Positions 50,396 through 57,889 of a stretch of DNA of 57,889 nucleotides are shown one piece after another. Made by a program: the position numbers and the translations under genes. The DNA comes from CALGFI01 sp036374435 (GTDB lineage: Bacteria; Actinomycetota; UBA4738; HRBIN12), in contig DASUTU010000127.1 of NCBI GenBank assembly GCA_036374435.1, positions 1 to 57,889 on the forward strand, written 5' to 3'. Each line of letters starts with the position of its first letter. Positions within the stretch are counted from its first letter, which is position 1. The notes below the pieces were generated by a model. It ran no database searches, was not told the DNA's origin, and saw only the letters and a program-made list of their open reading frames with translations.

Positions 50396-52904
50396 CGGTC
50401 GAGCCGGCCTCGGCCTGGCCGGTGGGCGACTGCGACCAGACGATCCCGGGCGCCGGGTCGCACCCGGGGTCGGCCACGTCGCACTCGGCCTCGGCGTCGG
50501 CGGACACGCTGAACCCCGCGTCGCGGAGCGTGGCGGTGGCCAGTCCCTGCGTCATGCCGATCACGTTCGGGACGGGGAGGAGCTCGGGTTCCGGTTCGGG
50601 CTCGGGTTCGGGGGCCCCGCGTGCCACGGTGATCGTCACGGTTCCCGTCTGGATCAGCCGGCTCCCCGGGCCGGGGTCCTGGGAGACGACCGTGTCCTCC
50701 GGCCGATCGGACTCCGCGAACTCGACCGCCACGTTGAACCCGGCCGCGTGCAGGGCGTCGATGGCCGCCTGCCGCTCCAGCCCGATCACCGACGGGACCA
50801 CGAGTTGTTGGTACGAGCTGGGTTCGGTGCACACCTCGAGCTTCGGCTCGCTCCCGGCCACGTATCGGAACAGCTCGATGTCCTGGGGAAGCGTGAACCG
50901 GTTGGCCAGGCATCCTCTCGTGACGTCGATCCTCAGCGTCACGTAGTCGATCTCCGGGCCCGTCGGGAAGTCCCGAACCGGCATGCGGGCCGTGGCCACC
51001 TCCATGAACGCGCGCCAGATCGAGGCCGGCCAGGTCCCGCCGTAGACGGTCGAGATCCTGGTGTTGCCGCAACACATGGGGATCTGCCCCTGGGGGAAGC
51101 CGACCCAGACCGCCGTCACGAGCTGGGGGACCGCGCCGACGAACCAGGCGTCGCTCGCGTTCTGGGCCGTCCCCGTCTTGCCGAACTGCGGACGCCCGAT
51201 GTCTGCGCCGCTCCCGGTGCCGCCGGAGACGACACCCGTCAGGATGTCCACCGCCTCCTGGGCGATGGCCGGGTTGACCGCCTCCTCGATCCGCGGGGTC
51301 GCCCGGTAGAGGACCTCACCCTCGCGCGTCGTGATCTCGACGACCGGGGTCGGCTGCACGTGTTGCCCGCCGTACGCCAGCGTGCCGAACGCGGATGCCA
51401 TCTCGAGTGTGCTGACCTCGTTCACCCCGAGGACCGCCGAGGGCACGGCGGCGAGCGTCCCTCCGGGCTCGGTCGTGCGCGGGCAGCACCGGATGCCCAT
51501 CCGGAGGGCCGTCTCGACGGTCATCTCGGCCCCGGCGTAGGGATCGCCCGCGCCCATCTCGGCCAGCAGGTTGGCGTAGGCGATGTTCACCGAGTTCACG
51601 GTGGCGCTCTGGAGCGAGATCGTGCCGTATCCGCCGCCCTCGGCGTTCTTCGGCTCCCAGTACTCGCCGGTCTGCAGGAGGATCTTCGCCGACGACCCGT
51701 TCAGCGACGTGGATCGCGTCAGGCCGCTCTCGAGCGCGGCCACCAGCGCGAACGGCTTGAACGCCGACCCGGCCTGCCGGCCCGTGCTGCCGCCGGTCGC
51801 GAGGTTGATACGGGCGAAGCGGTCCTTCTCGGCCCAGTAGTCGCGGCCGCCGACCATGGCCCGGACGGCGCCGGTGCGCGGGTCGATCGCCGTCAACGCG
51901 GCGAACGGATCGCCCCGCTCGGTGAGGACGGAGGCCACGGCGCGCTCCGCCGCTCGTTGCAGGCGTGGATCCACCGTCGTGACGATCCGCAACCCGCCAC
52001 GGAACAGCAGGTTGTAGCGCTCCTCCTGCGTCTCGCCGAACTTCGGGCTGGAGAGGAACCACTCCTTGAAGTAGTCGACGAAATACGGCGCCAGGTAGGG
52101 AGACTGCTCCTCCTCGTTCATGTTCAGCTCGACCGGTCTGGTGCGCGCGGCGTCGTAGCTCGCGCCGTCGATCATCCCGAGGTCCAGCATGCGCCCGAGC
52201 ACGCGGTTGCGCTGGTTCCTGGCGCGGCCCGGTTTGGTCACCGGGTCGTAGGTGACGGGGGCGCGGATGAGGCCCGCCATCAACGCGGCCTCTTCGAGCG
52301 TGAGCTCCACGGGCTGTTTGTCGAAATACGCCCGAGAGGCGGCCATGATGCCGTAGGCCCCGTTCCCGAAATACACGGTGTTGAGGTACCGGGTGAGGAT
52401 CTGCTCCTTCGTGTAGCGCTGCTCCATCTGATAGGCGAGGTACGCCTCCCGGATCTTGCGATCGAGGGTCTCCTCCTCGCCCACGTAGAGCTTCTTGACG
52501 AGCTGCTGCGTGATGGTGGAGCCGCCCTCCACGATCCGGCCGGTGGTGGCGTCGATGTAGGCGGCTCGCAGCACGGCCCGCAGGTCGAGGCCCGAGTGTT
52601 CGTAGAACCGCTGGTCCTCGATGGCCACGACCGCGTTGCGCATCACCTCCGGGATCCGTCGCGGGCGGACCACCACCCGGTCCTCGCCCGCGTGGAGCCG
52701 GGTGATCAGCGAGCCGTCGGCCGCGTACAGGAACGTGGTCTGCGGCAGGGCGGTCGCCTCGCGCCGGGCCTCCTTGAGCGTCGGGAGCTCGCAGGCGGAG
52801 GCCACGAGGGCGCAGAGCACCACCGTGGCGACGAACGTCGTGCGAGAACGCGTCGCGACGGACGTCGCGCGAGACCACCCGGCCATGGGGGTCCATCTTC
52901 CCAC
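50373..52904 (-). CDS. class A penicillin-binding protein with two PASTA domains
   Basis: 843 residues, minus strand, GTG 52904; ATG 52886 (six codons later) is an alternative. One membrane segment (TTFVATVVLCALVASAC). GT51 glycosyltransferase: AIEDQRFYEHSGLD and EGGSTITQQLVKKLYVGEE. Transpeptidase: SAFKPF (SxxK), NSVN (SxN) and FGKTGTAQN (KTG). Two C-terminal PASTA repeats (VPSVIGLERQAAIDAL; VPNVIGMTQGLATATLRD) are separated by a PEPEPEPEPE linker. Polymerises and cross-links peptidoglycan outside the membrane. Divergent from tyrS with only 36 bp between. Confidence 0.95.
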   Translation of the reverse strand: MGRWTPMAGWSRATSVATRSRTTFVATVVLCALVASACELPTLKEARREATALPQTTFLYAADGSLITRLHAGEDRVVVRPRRIPEVMRNAVVAIEDQRFYEHSGLDLRAVLRAAYIDATTGRIVEGGSTITQQLVKKLYVGEEETLDRKIREAYLAYQMEQRYTKEQILTRYLNTVYFGNGAYGIMAASRAYFDKQPVELTLEEAALMAGLIRAPVTYDPVTKPGRARNQRNRVLGRMLDLGMIDGASYDAARTRPVELNMNEEEQSPYLAPYFVDYFKEWFLSSPKFGETQEERYNLLFRGGLRIVTTVDPRLQRAAERAVASVLTERGDPFAALTAIDPRTGAVRAMVGGRDYWAEKDRFARINLATGGSTGRQAGSAFKPFALVAALESGLTRSTSLNGSSAKILLQTGEYWEPKNAEGGGYGTISLQSATVNSVNIAYANLLAEMGAGDPYAGAEMTVETALRMGIRCCPRTTEPGGTLAAVPSAVLGVNEVSTLEMASAFGTLAYGGQHVQPTPVVEITTREGEVLYRATPRIEEAVNPAIAQEAVDILTGVVSGGTGSGADIGRPQFGKTGTAQNASDAWFVGAVPQLVTAVWVGFPQGQIPMCCGNTRISTVYGGTWPASIWRAFMEVATARMPVRDFPTGPEIDYVTLRIDVTRGCLANRFTLPQDIELFRYVAGSEPKLEVCTEPSSYQQLVVPSVIGLERQAAIDALHAAGFNVAVEFAESDRPEDTVVSQDPGPGSRLIQTGTVTITVARGAPEPEPEPEPELLPVPNVIGMTQGLATATLRDAGFSVSADAEAECDVADPGCDPAPGIVWSQSPTGQAEAGSTVTIRVNP

Positions 52905-52924
52905 GGTCGCTCGTCTCCCACTGC

Positions 52925-52930
52925 TAGCAT
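52925..52930 (+). promoter_or_regulatory. -10 hexamer TAGCAT upstream of tyrS
   Basis: TAGCAT ends 10 nt before ATG 52941 in the 36-bp divergent gap. No ribosome site, so a leader of 0-3 nt is likely. Confidence 0.45.
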
Positions 52931-52940
52931 CGCGGCGCCC

Positions 52941-54152
52941 ATGGGTCCGTCCGACCTTCCAGCGCTGCTCGCCGGCCCGGCGGAGGTCGTTCCCGAGGAC
53001 GGCCTCCGCGCCAAGCTCGAGCTCGGCCGCCCGCTCCGCGTCAAGCTGGGGCTGGACCCCACCGCGGCCGACGTCACGTTGGGTTGGGCGGTCGTCTTGC
53101 GCAAGCTACGGCAGTTCCAGGACGCCGGGCACGTCCCGGTCCTGATCGTCGGCGACTTCACGGCCCGCGTGGGCGACCCGTCCGGGAAGGCCGAGACGCG
53201 CCCCCGGCTCTCGAAGGAGGAGGTCCGGGGGTACGCCGACCGCCTGCTCGACCAGTTCTGGCTGATCCTGGACCGCGACCGGACCGAGGTTCGCTACAAC
53301 TCCGAGTGGCTCGAGCCGCTCGACATGGAGGGCGTGCTCCGGCTCACGGCCTCCTACACGGTGGCGCGGATGCTCGAACGCGACGACTTCGCCAAGCGGT
53401 ACGAGGCGGGCCGGCCGATCTCGATCATGGAGTTCCTCTACCCGCTGCTCCAGGGCATGGACTCGGTCGCGGTGGAGGCCGACGTGGAGCTCGGCGGCAA
53501 TGACCAGCGGTTCAACCTGCTCGTCGGCCGGGACCTCCAGCGGGAATACGGCCAGGATCCGCAGGTGGCGCTTACCCTGCCGCTGCTGGTGGGGACGGAC
53601 GGGGCCCAGAAGATGAGCCAGTCGCTCGGCAACTACGTCGCCATCACCGAAGACGCCGACACGATGTTCGGCAAGCTGACAAGGGTTCGCGACGAGTTGA
53701 TCCCGGAGTACCGTCGGCTCACGCTCGACTTCTTCGCCGTGCCCGTCGAGGCCGATCGCGTCGCTGCCGGCCTGGCCGAGGGCTCTCTCGATCCTTGGGC
53801 GGAGAAACGCCGGATGGCCCGTGAGGTCGTCGACCTGTACCACGGCGCCGGCGCGGGGCTGGAGGCCGACCGGCGCTTCGACGCGGTTCACCGGGAGGGC
53901 GAGTTCCCGGAGGACGTGGAGGACCGCTCCCTGCCCGACGCGGCCGTCCACGACGGCACGGTGTGGGTGCCGCGATTGTTGACCGAGCTCGGGCTGGCGG
54001 AGTCGAACGGCCAGGCCCGCCGTCTCATCCAGCAGGGCGGCGTGCGCCTCGGCGGGGAGACGCTCGGTGAGGATCGATTGGAGCTCCCCGCCGAGGAGAT
54101 CCGGGGCAAGGTCCTCCAGGTGGGCCGGCGCCGGTTCGTCCGAGTGCGCTGA
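52941..54152 (+). CDS. tyrS: tyrosyl-tRNA synthetase, HIGH motif altered
   Basis: 403 residues. TyrZ-like class I enzyme: VKLGLDPTAADVTLGWAVVL is the first nucleotide-binding segment, where the usual HLGH is T46-L-G-W49; FQDAGHVPVLIVGDFTA, LLQGMDSVAVEADVELGGND with tyrosine-binding residues and KMSQS (224-228) follow. An S4 RNA-binding domain closes the protein (GQARRLIQQGGVRLGG). All but the HIGH box are typical, so it is probably the housekeeping enzyme with an unusual signature. Confidence 0.93.
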   Translation: MGPSDLPALLAGPAEVVPEDGLRAKLELGRPLRVKLGLDPTAADVTLGWAVVLRKLRQFQDAGHVPVLIVGDFTARVGDPSGKAETRPRLSKEEVRGYADRLLDQFWLILDRDRTEVRYNSEWLEPLDMEGVLRLTASYTVARMLERDDFAKRYEAGRPISIMEFLYPLLQGMDSVAVEADVELGGNDQRFNLLVGRDLQREYGQDPQVALTLPLLVGTDGAQKMSQSLGNYVAITEDADTMFGKLTRVRDELIPEYRRLTLDFFAVPVEADRVAAGLAEGSLDPWAEKRRMAREVVDLYHGAGAGLEADRRFDAVHREGEFPEDVEDRSLPDAAVHDGTVWVPRLLTELGLAESNGQARRLIQQGGVRLGGETLGEDRLELPAEEIRGKVLQVGRRRFVRVR

Positions 54153-54164
54153 GCGAGGGGCCAC

Positions 54165-54196
54165 ATGAGGACGGGCCCGGCCGGGCCCGTCCTCAT
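54165..54196. terminator. 32-bp perfect palindrome, bidirectional terminator
   Basis: ATGAGGACGGGCCCGG followed directly by its reverse complement (16-bp arms). It lies between the convergent stops of tyrS and the PD40 gene, 12 nt after tyrS and 20 nt before the other stop, as expected for a shared terminator; no T-tracts. Confidence 0.65.
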
Positions 54197-54216
54197 CGGT
54201 CAGATCATGACGGAGC

Positions 54217-55161
54217 TCATCCGGAGGGTCCGGTCAGCCTGTGGCGGACGGCCACGTACACGTCGGACATTCCTTCGGGCCCCGGCGCCCGCCCGAAGAG
54301 CAGGGTGGAGGCGTCCCACGAGAGGGAGGGGCGCGTCTCGCCGGCATCCGTGTTCACAGCGTCGCCCAGGTTGACCGGCGATGACCACGGATCGTCGACG
54401 CTGTCGCGTGTCGAGACCCAGATGTCCTGGGCGCCGAGCGTGCCCTCCCGGTTCGAGGAGAAGACCAGCTCTCGCCCGTCCTTGCGGACGTTTGGCTGGA
54501 TGTCGTTCGCCGTGGCGTCGTTCAGCTCGGCGACGGCGGAGGCCGGACCGAAGGTCCCGTCGGCGAGCGCGGGGCTCACGTAGATGTCGCCGGGCATGGT
54601 CGGCGAGCTCCGCGAGAAGAAGAGCATCGCCTGTCCGCCGATCTCGACGAACGAGGGACCCTGCTCGTCCAGGGCGCTGTTCGGGCCCTCGGGCGCGCAC
54701 GGCAGGTGCGCGGGCTCGCTCCACCCGTGTCTCGGGTTGTGGCGCGTGAAGTAGATGTCGCCGAGCCCGCAGCTTCCGGGAAGCACCTCGCGGCTGACGA
54801 AGAAGAGGCCGCCCCCACGGACGGGTGTGGGGCAGAAGTCGTCGGCGGCGGAGTTCACTGGCTCCCCGAGGTTCTCGGGGGCGCCGAACGGCTCGTTCGT
54901 GCTCCCTCGCCGCGCGACCCAGATGTCCAGCAGGCCCACTCCGCCCGGCCGGTTCGACGCCAGATACAGGCTGAGCCCGTCCGGCGACTGGATGGGGCAG
55001 CCGTCGAGGGACGGAGTGTTGAGCTCCGGGCTGTTGCCACCGATCTCGTCGATCTTCTCGGCCTGCCCCCAATCCGACAGAGGCATCGCCCGAGCGGCGG
55101 TCGCCGCCGGCGCGATGGTTCCGACGGCGAGCGCGAGCGCCGCCGCGATCCACCTCCTCAT
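54217..55161 (-). CDS. secreted PD40 (WD40-like) beta-propeller protein
   Basis: 314 residues, minus strand. ATG 55161 has GGAGGA 6 nt upstream and starts a signal peptide MRRWIAAALALAVGTIAP ending near ATAARA. Repeated blades with SPDGLSLYLASNRPGG, GGGLFFVSRE, GQAMLFFSRS, DGRELVFSSNREG and DASTLLFGRAPG are TolB/PD40 propeller motifs; four cysteines are scattered. Exported; ligand unknown. Divergent from the SARP-type regulator, which may control it. Confidence 0.88.
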   Translation of the reverse strand: MRRWIAAALALAVGTIAPAATAARAMPLSDWGQAEKIDEIGGNSPELNTPSLDGCPIQSPDGLSLYLASNRPGGVGLLDIWVARRGSTNEPFGAPENLGEPVNSAADDFCPTPVRGGGLFFVSREVLPGSCGLGDIYFTRHNPRHGWSEPAHLPCAPEGPNSALDEQGPSFVEIGGQAMLFFSRSSPTMPGDIYVSPALADGTFGPASAVAELNDATANDIQPNVRKDGRELVFSSNREGTLGAQDIWVSTRDSVDDPWSSPVNLGDAVNTDAGETRPSLSWDASTLLFGRAPGPEGMSDVYVAVRHRLTGPSG

Positions 55162-55253
55162 CTTGGTCCTCCCTCCTCGAGGTTCGGGGCTGCACCTCGG
55201 CCGGCACACCTTCCCCTCGGTTGATTCGATCGGACGACACGGTCACAGTTGGC

Positions 55254-55275
55254 CGTGTGACGGAGCGTGTGACGG
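55254..55275. promoter_or_regulatory. direct repeats CGTGTGACGG, possible regulator site
   Basis: CGTGTGACGG at 55254-55263 and again at 55266-55275, a 12-bp period, with CACGGTCACA (55238-55247), a partly inverted match, upstream. They sit in the divergent gap just before the BTAD regulator; SARP-type proteins bind short direct repeats with about one-helical-turn spacing. Confidence 0.35.
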
Positions 55276-55288
55276 CCGGGGCCACCGC

Positions 55289-57112
55289 ATGGGGTTGACC
55301 ATCCACCTGCTCGGATCGCCGCGGATGGAACAGGCGGGCCTCGTCGCGGACGCGCCCCGCGGGCACAAGGTCTGGGGGTTGCTCACCTACCTCGTTCGCA
55401 GCCGGGTCCCCCCGTCTCGTCAACAGTTGGCGAGCCTTCTGTTTCCGGAGGCCGACGACCCGCTCGGGACACTGCGCTGGACCCTCTCCTCGCTTCGCCG
55501 TGGGCTGGGCCGGGAGGCCGACCTCGGCGGGGACCCCGTGCGGCTGTCCCTGCCGCCGGGGACGACCGTCGACGTCGACATCCTCAGCGCAGGCTCATGG
55601 GTCGATGCCGTCGCGCTCCCCGGGTTCGGCCACGAGCTTCTGGGCGGAATGGCCTTCCGGACCAGCCCGGGTTTCGAGATGTGGCTCGAGAACGAACGCC
55701 GCCACGTCGCCGGGACCACCAGCGCCGTCCTCCACCAGGCGGCCCTCGCGCTGCTCACACGCGGCGACGCCGTAGGCGCGGCACACCACGCCTCCGACCT
55801 CGTCCGATTCGATCCGTACGACGAGAACGCTCACGTCCTGTTGGTGCGCTGCCTCCGGGCCCAGGGCGATCCCGAGGGGGCGATCCGTCATGTCCAGGCC
55901 TGCACCGAGCTCTTTCGGCGCGAGCTCGGCATCGAGCCGACGCCGGCGCTTCGTGCGGCTGCGGAGGCCTCAGAGGTGGCCGTCGCCGGTCGCGTCTCTG
56001 GGCGAGCGGGGGTGCGCGCGTTGGTCGAGGCGGGGGAGGCGGCCCTGGCCGCCGGCGCGGGGGAGGCCGGCCTGCCGAGGATGCGGGAGGCCGTCGCGGC
56101 GGCGCGACGAACCGGGGATCAGGCGCTCCTGGCATGGACGCTGGTGGCGCTCGGAGGCGCGTTGGTCCACGCGGCTCGAGGGACGGACGAGGAGGGCGTG
56201 GCCGCGCTGCACGAAGGGACGACGTTCGCGGAGGAGGTCGGGGAGCTCGACGTGGCTGCGACGGGTTGGCGCGAGATCAGTTGGGTCCGGTTCCTGCGTG
56301 CTCACTACGAGCGAGCCGAGGAATCGCTGACGCGGACGGCCGAGCTCGCCGGGGACCAGGACGGCGAGCTGGCTTGGGTCGACCTGATCCGGGGCGCCTG
56401 CCGACACGACGTGGGGGACTACGAGTCCGCCGGCGGGCTCCTGCGCTCTGCCCTGGAGCGGGCGAGGCGGCTGGGTGCGGGCCAGCCCTTGGGTCAGGCC
56501 CTCACGTTGCTCGGCCGGTTCCACCTGATGCGCGGGGAGATCGAGGACGCTCGGCGCCTCCTGGACGAGGCCCTCGAAGAGTCGGAAGCGCGGGGCATGA
56601 CCGCTTTCGTTCCCTGGCCGGAGTCGTTCCGCGGCGAGCTGGACCTCGTCGTCGGTGACCTCGCATCGGCGGAGGCCCGGTTCGAGCACGCGTTCGCCCT
56701 CGGGTGCCAGGTGGGCGACCCGTGTTGGGAGGGCATCTCGTTGCGCGGGCTCGGGCTCGCGGCGGCGGCCCGCGGGGATGTGCCTCGTGCACTCGAATTG
56801 CTCATGGAGGCCCCGAGGCTCTGCCGTCGTCTTCCCGACACCTACCTCTGGATCGAGGCGTACGCCAAAGACGCGCTCTGCGCCGTCGCGGTCGACCATC
56901 GATCGGAGGCCACGCGGCGCTGGATCGATGAACTTGAGCTGGTGGCCGCCCGCCGCGGCATCCGGGAGCTCCTCCTGCGCGCCAGCGTGTACCGAGCGCT
57001 CATTGGGGAGCCCGGCGCGCTCGAGGTCGCTCGCTCGCTCGCCTCGCAGATCGACAATCCGGCGCTGGACCGGCTGATGGCCTCGGCGGACGCCGGCGTT
57101 GCCGCCGATTGA
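55289..57112 (+). CDS. SARP/BTAD-family transcriptional regulator with TPR repeats
   Basis: 607 residues from ATG 55289. An N-terminal winged-helix DNA-binding segment (about 1-90; SRQQLASLLFPEADDPLGTL, RWTLSSLRRGLGR) is followed by a bacterial transcriptional activation domain (about 100-240; ARHVA-like helices ending FRRELGIEPTPALRAA). The C-terminal 350 residues are helical TPR-like repeats (GEIEDARRLLDEALEESEAR; GDLASAEARFEHAFALG). No ATPase domain. Divergent from the PD40 gene; target unknown. Confidence 0.88.
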   Translation: MGLTIHLLGSPRMEQAGLVADAPRGHKVWGLLTYLVRSRVPPSRQQLASLLFPEADDPLGTLRWTLSSLRRGLGREADLGGDPVRLSLPPGTTVDVDILSAGSWVDAVALPGFGHELLGGMAFRTSPGFEMWLENERRHVAGTTSAVLHQAALALLTRGDAVGAAHHASDLVRFDPYDENAHVLLVRCLRAQGDPEGAIRHVQACTELFRRELGIEPTPALRAAAEASEVAVAGRVSGRAGVRALVEAGEAALAAGAGEAGLPRMREAVAAARRTGDQALLAWTLVALGGALVHAARGTDEEGVAALHEGTTFAEEVGELDVAATGWREISWVRFLRAHYERAEESLTRTAELAGDQDGELAWVDLIRGACRHDVGDYESAGGLLRSALERARRLGAGQPLGQALTLLGRFHLMRGEIEDARRLLDEALEESEARGMTAFVPWPESFRGELDLVVGDLASAEARFEHAFALGCQVGDPCWEGISLRGLGLAAAARGDVPRALELLMEAPRLCRRLPDTYLWIEAYAKDALCAVAVDHRSEATRRWIDELELVAARRGIRELLLRASVYRALIGEPGALEVARSLASQIDNPALDRLMASADAGVAAD

Positions 57113-57172
57113 CTGGCCGACGCTCGGTGGAGGGGCAACCTGTCCCTGCCCGGGCGGGGGCCGCACCAATGG

Positions 57173-57178
57173 TATCCT
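57173..57178 (+). promoter_or_regulatory. possible upstream rRNA promoter -10 TATCCT
   Basis: TATCCT 71 nt before the strong rRNA -35, with no convincing -35 of its own. Could be a first rRNA promoter. The run CCTCTCTCCGTTGAGGGGAGG follows (hairpin-forming). Confidence 0.3.
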
Positions 57179-57243
57179 TCATGCGAAACAACCCTCTCTC
57201 CGTTGAGGGGAGGGGGTAGGGGCCTGGGTCGGCGGGCCCGACG

Positions 57244-57273
57244 TTGACGGCCCGACGACGCGCGCAGTAGTAT
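57244..57273 (+). promoter_or_regulatory. rRNA operon promoter
   Basis: TTGACG (57244-57249), 18-nt spacer, TAGTAT (57268-57273). The best -35 in the window, 247 nt upstream of 16S; the leader would start near 57281. Confidence 0.75.
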
Positions 57274-57332
57274 CGTCTGTTGGCGCGACCCCCCTTCTCG
57301 GAGGCCACACCTCCATCGGTCGCCCACGCGCC

Positions 57333-57350
57333 TTGAGAACTGAACAGTGT
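57333..57350 (+). promoter_or_regulatory. conserved actinobacterial rRNA leader element
   Basis: TTGAGAACTGAACAGTGT resembles the TTGAGAACTNAACAG element found upstream of actinobacterial 16S genes, thought to belong to the antitermination/processing leader where NusB could act. The rest of 57351-57519 has no gene. Confidence 0.6.
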
Positions 57351-57519
57351 GCCAAAAGCCAGTGCGTTTCCCCGTCGAGGGAAGGGCGCGGTTCGCCGTG
57401 CCCGGAACGTCGACGGTCGTACACACGCAATACAGGAGGCCGAACCGGGGGTGCTACCCGGGGAGGCCGACTCTTCACATCGAACCCAAGCCGGTCCCTC
57501 GGGGCCGGATCCACGGTTC

Positions 57520-57889
<370 letters not shown>

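Overview
The window reads as one chromosomal segment of a high-GC Actinomycetota bacterium. The evidence is an actinobacterial mIHF gene (26511-26825), a PriA without helicase motifs of the actinobacterial kind, very frequent GTG starts with 4-base GTGA/ATGA gene overlaps, and the 5' end of an actinobacterial-looking 16S rRNA gene at the right edge. A PilMNO-type pilus cluster next to aroC-aroK-aroB suggests a deep, non-Actinomycetes class. I cannot place it more precisely from sequence alone.

Layout. 1-5655: minor and major type IV prepilins plus the prepilin peptidase. 5656-6994: a decayed ArsR-type regulator and an AT-richer gap. 6995-10466: two tandem near-identical excisionase-like HTH genes leading into pilM-pilN-pilO and a proline-rich PilP-like gene. 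10600-15797: chorismate genes (aroC, aroK, aroB, aroQ), an M24 peptidase, efp and nusB. 15846-16064: tatA on the minus strand. 16147-26329: a PyrR-controlled operon holding the UMP pathway (pyrR, pyrB, pyrC, carA, carB, pyrK, pyrD, pyrF). 26444-36443: mihF, gmk, rpoZ, coaBC, metK, priA, def, fmt, rsmB, rpe and a REC-GGDEF protein. 36484-40475: an FMN riboswitch and ribD, ribE, ribBA, ribH and a cupin. 40583-47102: a cold-shock gene, infC-rpmI-rplT, an rRNA methyltransferase fused to a histidine-kinase module, pheS and pheT. 47112-54152: argF, polX, a 3-methyladenine glycosylase, a class A penicillin-binding protein (minus) and tyrS. 54217-57112: a secreted PD40 beta-propeller protein (minus) divergent from a SARP/BTAD regulator. 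57173-57889: rRNA promoter, leader and 16S 5' part.

Most genes are housekeeping and tightly coupled. The most striking observation is a palindromic element of about 111-118 bp present in two copies, inserted in frame in carB and priA, with shared 14-bp terminal inverted repeats; it resembles in concept the Rickettsia palindromic elements. Others are the methyltransferase-kinase fusion, a PyrR hairpin whose 3' arm carries the Shine-Dalgarno of a 30-codon leader frame ending on the pyrR start, recurrent -10 hexamers 6-10 nt before start codons (leaderless transcription), infC apparently starting at a GTC codon, a TyrRS without HIGH histidines, and a dihydroorotate dehydrogenase with an altered catalytic loop.
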